In this document: positions 12,501 to 23,462 of the stretch, in pieces
Numbering within the stretch: the first letter of the stretch is position 1
Layout of the letters: the number at the start of each line of letters is the position of its first letter
Assembly: GCA_001643675.2 (NCBI GenBank)
Contig: LSRY02000002.1
Span: 781,501 to 845,500 of the forward strand
Source of the DNA: Monocercomonoides exilis
Taxonomy: Eukaryota > Preaxostyla > Oxymonadida > Polymastigidae
Direction: 5' to 3'
DNA: 64,000 nt
Translations under genes and position numbers: made by a program
Notes under the pieces: model-generated
Databases searched by the model: none
What the model was told of the DNA's origin: nothing
Seen by the model: only the letters and a program-made list of their open reading frames with translations

Positions 12501-14444
12501 TCAAGCAATAAGCAGAATAATAATTCATTTTCTTCTTCTTCTTCTTCTTCCTCTTCCTCTTCCTCTTTCTCATCTTTCTCCTCTTCTTCTGCTTCTTCTG
12601 CTTCAGATTCTGTGTTTCCAGACAGTTCATTGTCTTCCACTTCTTCATCACATCCTCCTCCTCCTCCTTCTTCTTCCAATACATATTCCTCTAACATCAG
12701 TTCAAATCCCAATGTGTTTTCTTCATTCGACACAACATTTTCTTCTCTCACATCTCCTTCTTCTTCATTTCACTCATCATCATCTTCTTCTTCCTCTTCC
12801 TCTTCCTCCTCCTCTTCTTCTTCTTCCTCCCTTCCTCGTTCCTCTCTTTCCCCTTCTTCCTCATCCACATACTTCTCCTCCTCTTTCTCCTCTTCCATGA
12901 TGTACCCACACTCACACCCTTCTTCCCGCAACCCGCTTCACCACTCACCTTCCATGCACCCTTATCAGATCTCTTCACGCCCGCTTCCTTCTTATCCTTC
13001 TTCTTCTTCTTCTTCTTCTTCTTACATCGATCAAAGAGAATATTCTTCACCATCACTTTCATCATCATCATCAACATCTTCTTCCACTTCTTCCTCTTCT
13101 TCAACTTCATCAACCATTGCCAATCGCCTCCACAGATCAGACGACACACCAATCGACCCACAAGACTTCACATATCAAACATATCCCCTTCCATCTTCAC
13201 AGCAATTGCAATTGCAACAACAACAACAACAACAACAGAAGCAGATGAAGAGTTCAGAGATTGACATTTCGGAATACCCGTCTCTTGGCTCGTCAGATGC
13301 ACATGGCTCGTCGAAGAAAGCAAACACATCACAGCCTTCTTCGAACAGTGTCACTGCTTCTGCTTCTTCTACATCTTCTTCCTCTTCCTCCTCTTCTTCT
13401 TCCGAACCTTCTGTATTCTCTTCTTCCTCAAAGACGTCAAGTGGTGTATCTTCGACAGCTCAGCAGAAGACGCAGGAAAGCAACTCTTCTTCGTCTGGTT
13501 CAAAGGAAAAAACGAAGGAGAAAACAAAAGATAAATCAACAGCAGACAATCAAAAATCAGGAAAAGACGCAAAGAAAACGCAAAACGCAGAGAAAAATGC
13601 GAAGGACGGGAAGAAATCGAAAGACAAAGCGAAAGACAAGAAAGGAGAATCTTCGTCCAATTCCAAAGACAAGTCGAATTCCAAACAGCCTCAAAACTCT
13701 TCAAATCAATCATCCACAAAGCAGCAGACAGGGAAGCAGAAAAAAGGGAACAAAAAAGCAAGCACAGACGAATCAGACGAAGAGAACGAATGGATGACAG
13801 CACATACGCGCTCGATAATACAATCATCTCCACCTGCTTCCACCACCCCCTCTGCTTCCTCTTCCCCTTCCCCCGGCCCTTCTGCCTCTGGCGCTTCTTC
13901 CTATTCCTCTCTCTCTCCCTCGTTCCGCACAGCCTCGCCATCAAGTGGGTTCACTTCGTATTCTTCTGTCTCCCCCGCACCGCGCCCAGCCGCATCTTCC
14001 TCGAACTATCGCTCGTTCTCCTCAGGCGCAGAAACAGGAAGGCAGAAAGTGGCAATGATGATGCCGACGTTTATCTCCAAATACACACGAGACAATCCAC
14101 CGCCTGCGACGAAGCGGTTTGAAGGGTATGTGCTGGGGAACCTGCAGCCAGAGCTGAACAGAGGGTGGATTGCGTGCAGGGCGTTTCCGGACAATGTGTT
14201 CTTTGACTTGAGGCGGATCAAGCCGTTCCAGAGGGAGATGCTGCGCATTGGCATCGCCGCGGACTTCACAGTTGAGGTGAATGTGCCGAATTCGAGCGAC
14301 TTTCGGGTGAATGAGATTGATCTGAAGCAGCCGAGGTACCCGACGAACATTGATGAGAACACGAAGGGCATTTGCATCTATTACTCGAGCGTTGGGTGGT
14401 GCAAGCACGGAGATAAGTGCAACTATGCACATATTGCGGGCTAA
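6335..14444 (+). CDS. Giant B-box zinc-finger / poly-Ser / CCCH-finger protein
   Basis: The B-box exon ends at 6956 (GAT). A 69-nt GTATGT...TAG intron follows, and a single 7.4-kb exon runs 7026-14444 (TAA), in phase. The total is about 2,630 residues. N-terminus: two B-box-type fingers (C-x2-C pairs in CRDCNSTRSNIFCANC and FYCENC, then FCNECNKAVCVFCP and H-x2-H). Next come a hydrophobic helix and a coiled coil, as in TRIM proteins, but no RING is seen. The middle (about residues 330-2470) is runs of Ser, Glu/Asp, Lys/Glu and Asn/Gln. The last 120 residues are ordered: a beta-rich RNA-binding-like segment (FEGYVLGNLQPELNRGW) and one CCCH finger, C-x8-C-x5-C-x3-H. A role in RNA or ubiquitin biology is inference. 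The start is uncertain: ATG 6335 spliced (6347-6476) to the B-box exon, or ATG 6423 unspliced. Confidence 0.65.
10620..10745 (+). repeat. Longest poly-Ser trinucleotide tract inside the B-box giant
   Basis: The plus strand is almost pure TTC/TCC/TCT trinucleotide, read as Ser (TCT, TCC) with a few Pro. It is the clearest of more than a dozen such tracts between 7.4 and 13.5 kb. Shifted frames would read Leu or Phe, and the complement reads Glu/Lys. The pattern suggests microsatellite expansion held in the Ser frame. Confidence 0.8.
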
Positions 14445-15753
14445 GATGGGGAGCTTGGTTGAGAAAGTTTGAAAGAGATTTATATTTATAAGGGATTTTT
14501 TTATTTTTTTATTGTTTATGTGTTTTAATGTGTGATTGGTTTAAAGAACATGATTTAGTAATATTAGATGTTACATGTAGGTAAATGAAGATTTTTTTAA
14601 AATGTTTTTCTTTGAAAAGAAAAATTTATGAAATTTGGTATATGTCATATGTTTTAAGCACCAGAAAAGTCATTTTCCATTATTTTTTGCTTTATGTTCA
14701 GACTTTTGATTGAGTTTTGTCTTTTTTTTGTAATCTAATAATTTAAAAGTGTCTTACACTTCTTCCACTTTTTCCTTTTCAAAAGCATCTTGTTAAGGAT
14801 ATGACTGAATAAATTTGGAAAATTCGCATTTATCAAATATGACTGTTTGTTTTAAGTGAAGTAATTTCCATTTAAAAAAGAAAGAAAACATAAATCGAAA
14901 GTGAAATTGCTGTTTCAAAGCGCTTTGTTGCAGATTTTCTTTGATTGCACTTTTCATACAGAAGCTACCAATATGTCAAATGAGTTCAATAACTTTCATC
15001 AGGCTTTCAATAAGTTTCGAATGTTTCGTCCTCTGCTTGACTCTCTTTCTCTCTCTCTGTCTCCATCTCTTTTATTTATTTATTTATTTTTTCCCAAAAA
15101 ACAAATGAATTAATAGTTAAACAATAACCCATTCAGAAATTAGAAAAAATAAAAATAACTCTCACAAATAAAACCCAAAAAAATAAAAAGAAATATCCTT
15201 TCTCGATGTTATATTCAAACGCAAACATGTAATTCTATTCAAACAGTAAAATAAATTACCCTAGTTCCTTTTTAATAAAAAACCTCAAAAAAACGTTGCA
15301 TCAAAAAATTATAAAGAGAGAATATTTGTACAATTTTCAAAAAAGAAATAAAAAAATAAAATCAAAAAATAAAAAATAAGAAGATTTCAATTTTTTAATG
15401 CAAACAAGAATCTCATGGTTTGGCTCAAGATGATTGATCGTAACTCAATTGTTAAAAATTCACAAAAACCATTCAACCAGGATAAATCAAGAAAATACTC
15501 ACAAAATTTCAAATTGTAAAAAACATATCAAAAACGATTCTCATTTAATGGCAATACATATCAAAATCATAGAATTTCATGAATAAAACATTCAATTCAA
15601 AAACAAATAAAAATAAACTCCATGATTATTATTGGATCTGAGAAATAGATAACATTTGTAAAGCAAGCACAACATAACATTTCCGATTCGATTTTATTTA
15701 TTTATTTTTTTTTTTAAATCGCACTTTTAACCATTGCTTTTCGTGTTAATACA
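14445..15753. other. AT-rich intergenic region between convergent genes
   Basis: This 1.3-kb spacer lies downstream of both flanking genes, which converge on it. It is AT-rich with many A and T runs. A short Ser/Leu stretch near 15030-15070 comes from a (TCTC) simple repeat. I see no supported gene or RNA. Confidence 0.5.
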
Positions 15754-18700
15754 TTACATCACTATTGAAAAATCCAGCCCCGTGTTAACCATCTCCCCCT
15801 CATGCACTTCAAATCTCATTCTCTTCTTTCTTCTTGCAACGCAAACTACAATCACAACCATTGCAAGTACCACAACAACTGCAAACACACACACACAAAC
15901 GATAATTATGACCAGTTGCGAAGTTGTCAATTTATTTGGATTGTCGTTTTTGGTGTTGTTTTCATCAGGATTATTCTCCTTCTTTTTTATCAAAATGACA
16001 CTTTCTGTATATAACTTTTTTGGAAGTCCAGCAAAGCTATAATACGACAATCTGCAAAAAGTAGACCCATTCCCCTTCAAATCAACAAAATATGAATTAA
16101 TTTCCGCTTTCATTTCTGTTTCATTAGTATATTCAGAAATTTGACAGCCTATCCATTCCATCTCTTGGCCTTCTGTTTTTGTAGCTATTTCAAACTCCAA
16201 ACTACAAGGAAATAGATAGCTTCCTTGAACAATTGCTTCATAATACTCCTCTTCTAAATTTCCCTCTTTTTCATTGCTTTGTTCCTTCTTTGTCAATGAA
16301 GCATTCTTCAGAATAGGAGTAAAGAAGTCCAAATTAAAATTATCTACCGCAGCTCCTTTAGGTTTATCAGCAGTTCGCATCCCAAAAGGTTTCCCATCCA
16401 ATCCATCGCTTCCTGGCGCCAAAGAATTAATCTCAAAAAAGCCAGCAAAATCTCCTTCTTGGCGAATGTTATGACGCAAAGAAGGAAATCTCTTCCAATT
16501 CTCGTCGATCGGATGGTTGTTGACAAAACTACAGTTGTCAATTGTCAATGGAGCATGAGAAAGAATGGCACCTTCGCAAATATTCATAAATACACTATCT
16601 TTAATAGCTGCTCCTTGATACTCATTCAGATACACAAGACCAGAGTTCCATTCGCATAATGGATTATTCTCTTCGCTAATTTTTGAAATTGCTTTTGCAC
16701 CTGCATCAAACGAAACGCATTCATTTTTACCATCTTTCATTTCTTGTGTATTATTTCCGTTTCTTCCATATATAACGGTTCGACCAATATGTAAAAATTT
16801 GCCTGATTCCACAACTAATTTGTAAGGCAGTAGTTTTCCTTCTCCTCCGAGCACGTTCTCTCCTTTCAGTCCAGTGTACCAGGGTCTGAAAACAACATCA
16901 AATAAATCTAAACCGTCTTGCTCGAAGATCAAGTCCAGTGCACACCCTTCTACAGCATCAGGATATTCGATGTCGATGCTCGTAAAAGAGAGGGGTTGGC
17001 CTGAGACTTCAAACACTGCTTTTGCTTCGCCAGCTTCAATATCAGCTGCAACACGAATAATTCCTCTGTTCTGTTCTGCTTCTGCTTGAGAAGCTGTTAA
17101 AGCGCCATAAGCAGACAGAAATGAAGCACTTCTAACGAATAAAATAGGTTTATTAACAGAAATCCTTCCAATCACAAACACCTTTATTTGTTCGTTTGGC
17201 ATTCCATGCTCCACTGCAGTGCTGATGCTGCTGCAGGGCTTTTCTCTTCTTCCGCACGCTCTTCCTTCGCTTGACGCTTCTTCTCCAACATAAACATTCT
17301 TCGAGTGATAAGTCAAACCATTTGTTTCATCTATTAAAAGGTCAATGACATTAATAGCTCCATTATTCCTTTCTTCCAGCAGCATAAGATTTGCATTTCC
17401 GTAAATCTCTTCCATATCAAACATAATGCGATCTTCGTTAATCTGCTCCCGCCCCAAAGGAAACGTCATGTAAATGGCCTCTCCTTTATCAGCAGAGCAA
17501 TTACAATAATATGTCGTTTTCAATGTTAATGCTAAAGTTGATGTCACTTCGTCAGTGGCTCGTATAAAAATTGCACCTCCTTTTGATTCTTCATTTTGTT
17601 TGGTTCTTCCTTTTTCTGATTTGGCTTTTGCATTTTTGCACGAACAGTTTCTGAAGCTCAGATCACTCAGCTCAAGTTCATCTCCACTTTTTCCGATTTC
17701 CAAATACAGCACCCCTCCCAATTTGTGATTTGTTGAATAACATTCATGAAAACTTGAACCAGAAAATGTTGCTTTTCCGCATCCTCCCAAAACGGTAATG
17801 ACAGATTGGGCATTACATGACGTTGAAACTGTTCGTAAAGCCAGCTTTTCAAAATATGTTAGAAATGTTGTATCTGCAAGAATTATCGCGTATGAAGATT
17901 TGATATATGAAATCCGAACATTCTTAAGACTCAATTGACAGTTATTGCATTTAATTAAAACACAGTTTAACGCCATTTCATAATTGGTTGTTGTGATGTT
18001 TACTTTTTCCAAGGAAATTGATGCTGATATCCCTTCACCAATAAACAGTCCATTATCTTTACCACTTTGAAGTGTTACATTCACATTAACTTCCGCATTG
18101 ATCAGTTTAATCCTTCCGTCTTGCTTCACATTGAACAGCCCTTCGTCCTTATTCACCTTTGCCTCATCCAAAGAAGTGGTAATCTTAAAAACATCATATA
18201 ATCCGTTTGTTATCTCGATATAAAGCCTGTCAATGGTAATTGGTTCGATATCGTATTTGTTATTATCATTGGTTGAATGCAAGCTTATCGAAGTCTCCGA
18301 GTCGCTGTTCCTTATGGCTTTTTTAATTGTTTTGCATGCGCTGTTTTTTTGTTTTCCGCAGTCATCGTTGTCAACGCCATTTACACCATCTATGTACTTA
18401 TCAATTAAATTGGAACGTTGCGAATAGACTCTTGGCATTGATAAAACACTTTTTTCGAATTTCTGAATTTGATTCTGGTTTGTTGAATTTTTATGAAATA
18501 AAAATGAGTCGTTATTTGGAATTTTGTCAAAATTAAAAAATAATCTGATTGAAAATTAATGCATACGCAAAATCCATTAATTTCCCTTTCTTTCAACTTG
18601 GACAGCTGAATTTCTCTTTCATAATCTGTCGTTGAATTTTCGCTCTTTTCCGAAAAATACACAGCACCAATTTCATGTTCTTGATCTCTTCTATCTACTC

Positions 18701-18785
18701 CAACAAAACTTTCATATACGTGTGTTTGCGTAAGTACGCTCACAACTTTATTCGCAAAGCATAAATAAAATAATAAAGAAAGCAT
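15754..18785 (-). CDS. Type I membrane protein with beta-helix-like ectodomain
   Basis: Exon 1 is 18785-18567 and exon 2 is 18462-15754 (TAA). A 104-nt GTATGC...CAG intron is in phase 0, giving 975 residues. It starts with a signal peptide (MLSLLFYLCFANKVVSVL). The ectodomain has two blocks opened by a Cys-pair signature, DCGKQKNSACKTIKKA and ACGRREKPCSSISTAV. Short beta-strand repeats with Cys and GGA/GGV turns follow (GGVLYLE, GGAIFIR), the pattern of right-handed parallel beta-helices. A 24-residue transmembrane helix is near the C-terminus, then RRKKR and a tail of about 25 residues. It is a smaller relative of the gene at 36.1-44.3 kb but lacks the kinase-like tail. A cell-surface location is inferred; function is unknown. 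Confidence 0.75.
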
Positions 18786-19231
18786 TGTTCACCAAAATAA
18801 GAAATTGGGTCAATGAAGTTTATCACGAAAGTTCACTCATGAAAAAAACCTTGTTTTTTATCTTTAATAATTATCTTATTTAATATTAATGTTTGAGTGC
18901 ATCATTTATAAAAAAAGTTTTGTTTCAACAAAAAAAATTAAAAAAATAAAAATAAAAAAGATAAAATTTGTGAAATGAGTCTAAGAAATGGTGAAGTGCT
19001 GTCAAGAAATTTGAAACATTGAGAAGAGATGTAAATTTAATTGAAAATGTGATGAGCAATTAAGCGAAATGAAACGAAATATTGAGAAAAAAACATTTTG
19101 AAGAGGAATTCACAAACATATTTTAATTCTCATGCTCGTTTAAAAGCGCGTTCCATCATACCAAACGGAATATATTTGAAATAAATCCTGAAATAAGTTA
19201 TCCTTTAGAGACTTTATACTTCTTTCACCAT
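18786..19231. other. AT-rich intergenic region
   Basis: These 446 bp lie between the start of the beta-helix gene and the end of NDC80. The region is AT-rich with runs of A. I see no coding or repeat signal. Confidence 0.5.
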
Positions 19232-22202
19232 TCATTTTACAACAATTTCTTCATCAACCCTCTCAATAGAATTCTCGCTTCCTTTATTCTCTTCTTCTGA
19301 TTTGCATTCTTCTTTTCTTGCTTTGATAGCTTCGTCTCTAAAAGCTTTCGCTGCTCTCTCGCAAAACTCTACTGTTTCTTCTCGCTTCTCTTTTTGTTCC
19401 TTTAATGCTTCGATTGCTTGTGTCATCTTGGCTTCAATTGCAGCTTTAGCTGACATGCACTGCTGAATTAGCAAAATGTGCTCTTGGCTCTTCTGCTGCC
19501 GTGTCAAATGCATTTGCTTTGTCATGTTGTCCAGTCTATTGATATACATATATTATTGTTTATTTTTCAAAAATTACAGATTCAATATTAGGTGGTAAAA
19601 ATTATGCAAAACATCAAAAATTTTTCCTGCATTAAAAAACCGAACATTACAATTTATAAGCATACTCATTTTGTAACGACACTTGCTCTTCTGAAAGTTG
19701 TCTCTGTTCTTCTTGTTGTTCAGCTCTCATGCTCGCGACATCAACAGCCTTCTTTTCCATTGCGCGTTTCAGTTTTGCAACTTCTTCATCGTCCATCTGC
19801 TTTATTTTCAGGAATTTCTCTTCTTTCGACCTAACTTCTTCTTTTTGTTTCTCGTAAAGCATACGTCTTTTGTTGAGGTGGTGCTGTGCTTTGTTTTCAG
19901 CTGCCTGCTCCTCGCTTATGCGCTGTTTTAGAGGGCCTATTGATTGTTCCATTGTTAAAGTCAGGCCATTTATTAGTCGCTGTTCGTTTTTATGCCACAC
20001 GATTAATCGACAATAAAAAAATAAATTCAAATAAAGAATACATAAGTTATGAGCTTCAATCAAAAAATGATACATACATTAAAGGCTTCAATCTTTTTGT
20101 GAAAGAATGGAATGGAGTCGGAATCAGAATCAGCCAAAGATGAAGTTAAATATTCAGTTGATGAAGCCGAAGATGCAGCTGTTAGTGGACTTAATGCTTT
20201 CTCAATGTCTGAATGACTTATCATAATTTGAGTCTTATCAATTGGCTCACTTTGTTCTTCCTCAATCATTTGGATTATTGGCTGAATATCTTCTATTGCT
20301 TTCTCCACTTCCTGCTTTAGCGCGTCTCTTTGCTGGATTTTGGCGCTAACGCGAAGTTCTGATTCATTTTGCTTTGATATTTCTTCTGACATGGCTTTGT
20401 GAAGGCGCTCAATTTCTTGCTTCATCAAAGATATCTCCATTGTTGAAAATGGCTAGAAAGAATAGAGAATGGAGATTTGTTTTAAATAATCATTGTTATT
20501 AAAGAATTTAAAGATTAAATAATCATAAAGATAAAACAGAATATTTGACTTTTTTTTAAAAAAAAGGCATTAATAATGCACACCTGCTGCTTTATTGCAT
20601 TCTCCAATGAGTAGCATTCTTCTGTAAATTTTTTCAATGCATCTTCCATTTCTTTTCTAACTGGTGCTAATTTTTCCATTCCATTTTCCATTCCTTTCAT
20701 TTGCTCTGCACATTTTTCTATAACTTCTTCAATGCTCTTCACAAGGTTTTCATTTTCTTCGACTTGCTTCATTAATTCTTTGATTGAATCCTGTTTGATT
20801 GATAATAGAAAAAGAAAGAAGTGCACAATGAGATTAATGTCTAAATACAAACGCGGGATCATACCTCATGTTGGTAAAGCTCTTGCTTCTCTTCCTCGAG
20901 CATTAAGATGTCTCTATCCAATTGCATATTTTGCTCTTTCACAATTGAAATTTTTCTTTCTGTTTGAAAAAAATGAACATTAAAAACAAGATTTTTAATA
21001 ATCAACTCAATAAAGATTTTTTCAAATAGATGGATAAACCTTTCAATTCATGTAATCTTTTTTCGACTTGAGGATTCTTTTTGTGAATATCTTCAGGAGC
21101 TGTTTCACGAAAGCAATCAGTCAAAATCTCGAATAAAACCTTTTTTGGAAACAATTCTGAAAGAACGAATTCGGATCCATCAAACGATCCAGTTAATGAA
21201 TAAGATAACGATGATGATGACGACGACGACGAAGATGATGGTAACTCTGATGATAAAAGAAGAGGAGGTGTTGTAGGCCTTCTGAAAAGATTTGTTGTTC
21301 GTCTTCGGTGTGGACTTCGAGGTGAAAGAGATATTGTCAAACGCTGAGTCGTTGCTCGAGGTTGCGTATATCCATTGAATTCTTCGTCATCAGCTAGACT
21401 CTGAATTATGTAAACGTCAAATTGAGAGAATATGAAATGTTCATTCAGTTTTACGTTTATTTGTTCCCACAAATTTTCATGAAAAAAATAAACCTAAACG
21501 AAAATAATACAAAAATCAAACCATGCACAGTTCTATTAAATGAGTAAGTGCGCGTAATAAAGTCATTTTAGCCAAAGCACCTATTGATGTAAATCCAGCT
21601 CCTTTCCTTCCTGCGAATCCCTTCAAAACTTGCTCGACAGCTGAACATTCATTGTATTGAAGACTTTTCAAAATATTTAAAAATACTTGCGACCTATTAT
21701 CCATTTGAATTTGTTTATTGTCGTGCATTGTTGCTTTTGTTTCAATCGATTGCTTTTTTTCTGAAATAAAGTCAAAAGAAAAAGATGAATCAAGACTTTG
21801 TTGGATCACTCGTTCGAGAAGTTCGTAAAACGACTTCATGCTCATGCAACTTATACTACTTTGATCGACGCGTTCAGGAGGAATAGATCCAAGTGTTATT
21901 TGATTTATTTTGATGAAATCCAAAACAATTCCATATATGTAATTATTTTGCTTTGATGAATCTTGCTTTGATTTTGAAGGATACTTTACCGTTTTACGAC
22001 GTTCGATTGATGTTTGTCTGCGGTTAGTTTGGATCGACAATGATTGAGAAGAAAAAGAAGCATCTGAAGTGTTCACAAAAGGATCTGTTGTTGTTTTGCG
22101 CTCTGAAAAATGTGAATCTTCACTAATAACTGTCGCTCTTAATTTTTCATCATATTCTTGTCCAATATTCGAAAAAGTCACTCTTCTCTTCGCAAAGGCC
22201 AT
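19232..22202 (-). CDS. NDC80: Kinetochore protein NDC80 (HEC1)
   Basis: Seven exons keep frame throughout: 22202-21522, 21493-21040, 20959-20865, 20790-20584, 20452-20078, 19979-19651 and 19535-19232 (TGA), about 814 residues (human 642). The N-terminus is basic and Ser/Thr-rich, like the microtubule-binding tail. A calponin-homology pattern follows: MKSFYELLERVI, then FLNILKSLQY and LLRALTHLIELC, which match the Ndc80 CH domain helices. Next are a Ser-rich insertion and the LFPKKVLFEILTDCF segment, equivalent to the LFLDYTIKCY region. Long coiled coils fill the rest. A segment reading PFSTMEISLMKQEIERL matches the HEC1 stretch with S-x2-D/E-I-x-R-x3-E. Exon 1 is followed by an unusually small 28-nt intron. 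NDC80 links kinetochores to spindle microtubules in a complex with NUF2, SPC24 and SPC25. CIN8-like kinesins and SMC proteins are unlikely alternatives because the CH pattern is present. Confidence 0.72.
21494..21521 (-). other. 28-nt intron of NDC80
   Basis: This is the minus-strand intron GTTTGAT...TTTAG. Removing it joins ELCM to VYFFHENLWEQI in phase 0. Without removal, the frame meets TGA two codons later. It is close to the minimum length known for spliceosomal introns. Confidence 0.65.
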
Positions 22203-22421
22203 TTCGTTAAAAAAATGTAAAGAATCAATTTAAAGAAATAAAATTTGTTTATGGTCTATTTGATCATATGAATATTTGAAAAGAATTGAATTTTTTGTTT
22301 ATGGATGGCAAAAACCAATTGTCATTAAAAGCCCCGAAGCTTAATCATTCGTCTTTGATATTCCAAAAGGAAATTTCCTCGACATCTTTAGGTATAACTC
22401 TTCATATTTAAAATGCTTTAA

Positions 22422-23330
22422 ATGGTGTTTAAAGTTGCACAACAAGAAATCGAAGAATTATTGCAATTGGAACGTATGGAATTATTCATTTTCACAAATT
22501 CTGATTTTCATGTTTAAAATATTTTAAAGAAGAAAACATGTTACTTGATCAAAAAGACGAATTTGAGCTTCCAATGGATGAGCCCAATAATATACCATCT
22601 GAAAGTGAATACAATTCTTATATTTTTCAGAAAGAAAGTGTTGGAAAATGTATTTGCCCGTTTTGCCTTCAGAATTTTTTGACAAGAGAATCATTAGATC
22701 CTGTTTTAACATCATTTATTTCCGATCCTATCCCGTTCGTCCCTTTGACATCATATTTGTCGTGCAACGAAACATATTCTCTTGAAGTGGAGCACTTTAA
22801 GCCAATGAGTTTTCATAATCTTACACTTTTTTCATGTTCATTTTGCAGGGCGCAGATTTGTTTTCCGAGATGCACCTCTCGAAATTTACAGCAAGCATTA
22901 GAAGATTCTGAAATGATGCATCAACAAACTCAGTGTGCTTTATTATTTTGTTCTTTTAACTCCATTTGTGAACGTGATATAAATATTAATACTAAAATGC
23001 CAAATTTTCCCCTTCATTCTCAGTCAGCTGTCAATGCAAAAGCCTTGCAAGGATCACCTTTTCTTTTCATTAAGTCCAAAATCTTTTTTGGAACCTTCGT
23101 TTTCTTATTCAAGGAATGTTTCGTTCAAAGAATTACAGGAAAACAGTTGTCAATCCTCATTAAAATATGAAAGTTCATGTTGTTCTTCCAATATTCAAAA
23201 CTATCATTCATTGCATTCATTGAGCTTATCTATGTCTCAACTTCCAGAAAATATTCATCGCGTAATTACACCTATCATTGGAGAGTGCTCAACTTGTTCT
23301 TTTAATATTTCTATTCCATTTTTTAGTTAG
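22422..23330 (+). CDS. RPAIN: RPA-interacting protein-like (RPAIN family)
   Basis: I infer three exons: 22422-22473, 22530-22932 and 23024-23330 (TAG), giving 253 residues. Intron 1 (GTATGG...AAAG) is clear. Intron 2 (GTGTGC...TTCTCAG, 91 nt) is the only phase-2 donor that carries the reading into the downstream frame; the unspliced frame runs on to a stop near 23170. The protein starts with an acidic helix (QQEIEELLQLEQEN). It then carries Cys pairs: CICPFC, CSFCRAQIC, and near the end ECSTC. That C-x2-C series, with the ALEDSEMMH helix, fits the RPA_interact C-terminal zinc-binding region. RPAIN carries replication protein A into the nucleus. A Ser-rich insert separates the last Cys pair. 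The family call is moderate; the splice choice is inference. Confidence 0.55.
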
Positions 23331-23462
23331 CGTTGAAATAATTAATATAGTACATTATTTAATTGGGATTTTTGTTAATTTTTTTTGTTTTCTGATTGGA
23401 TCAATGTGATCTTTCCCAAATTCATTCTTATTATTTTTATTTTTAGAAATATTTTGTAATTC

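Noticed and set aside
14901-15113. 70-codon frame with Met, Phe and Cys residues
   Set aside because: Tail is a TCTC simple repeat and AT-rich DNA; no neighbour exon or family match.
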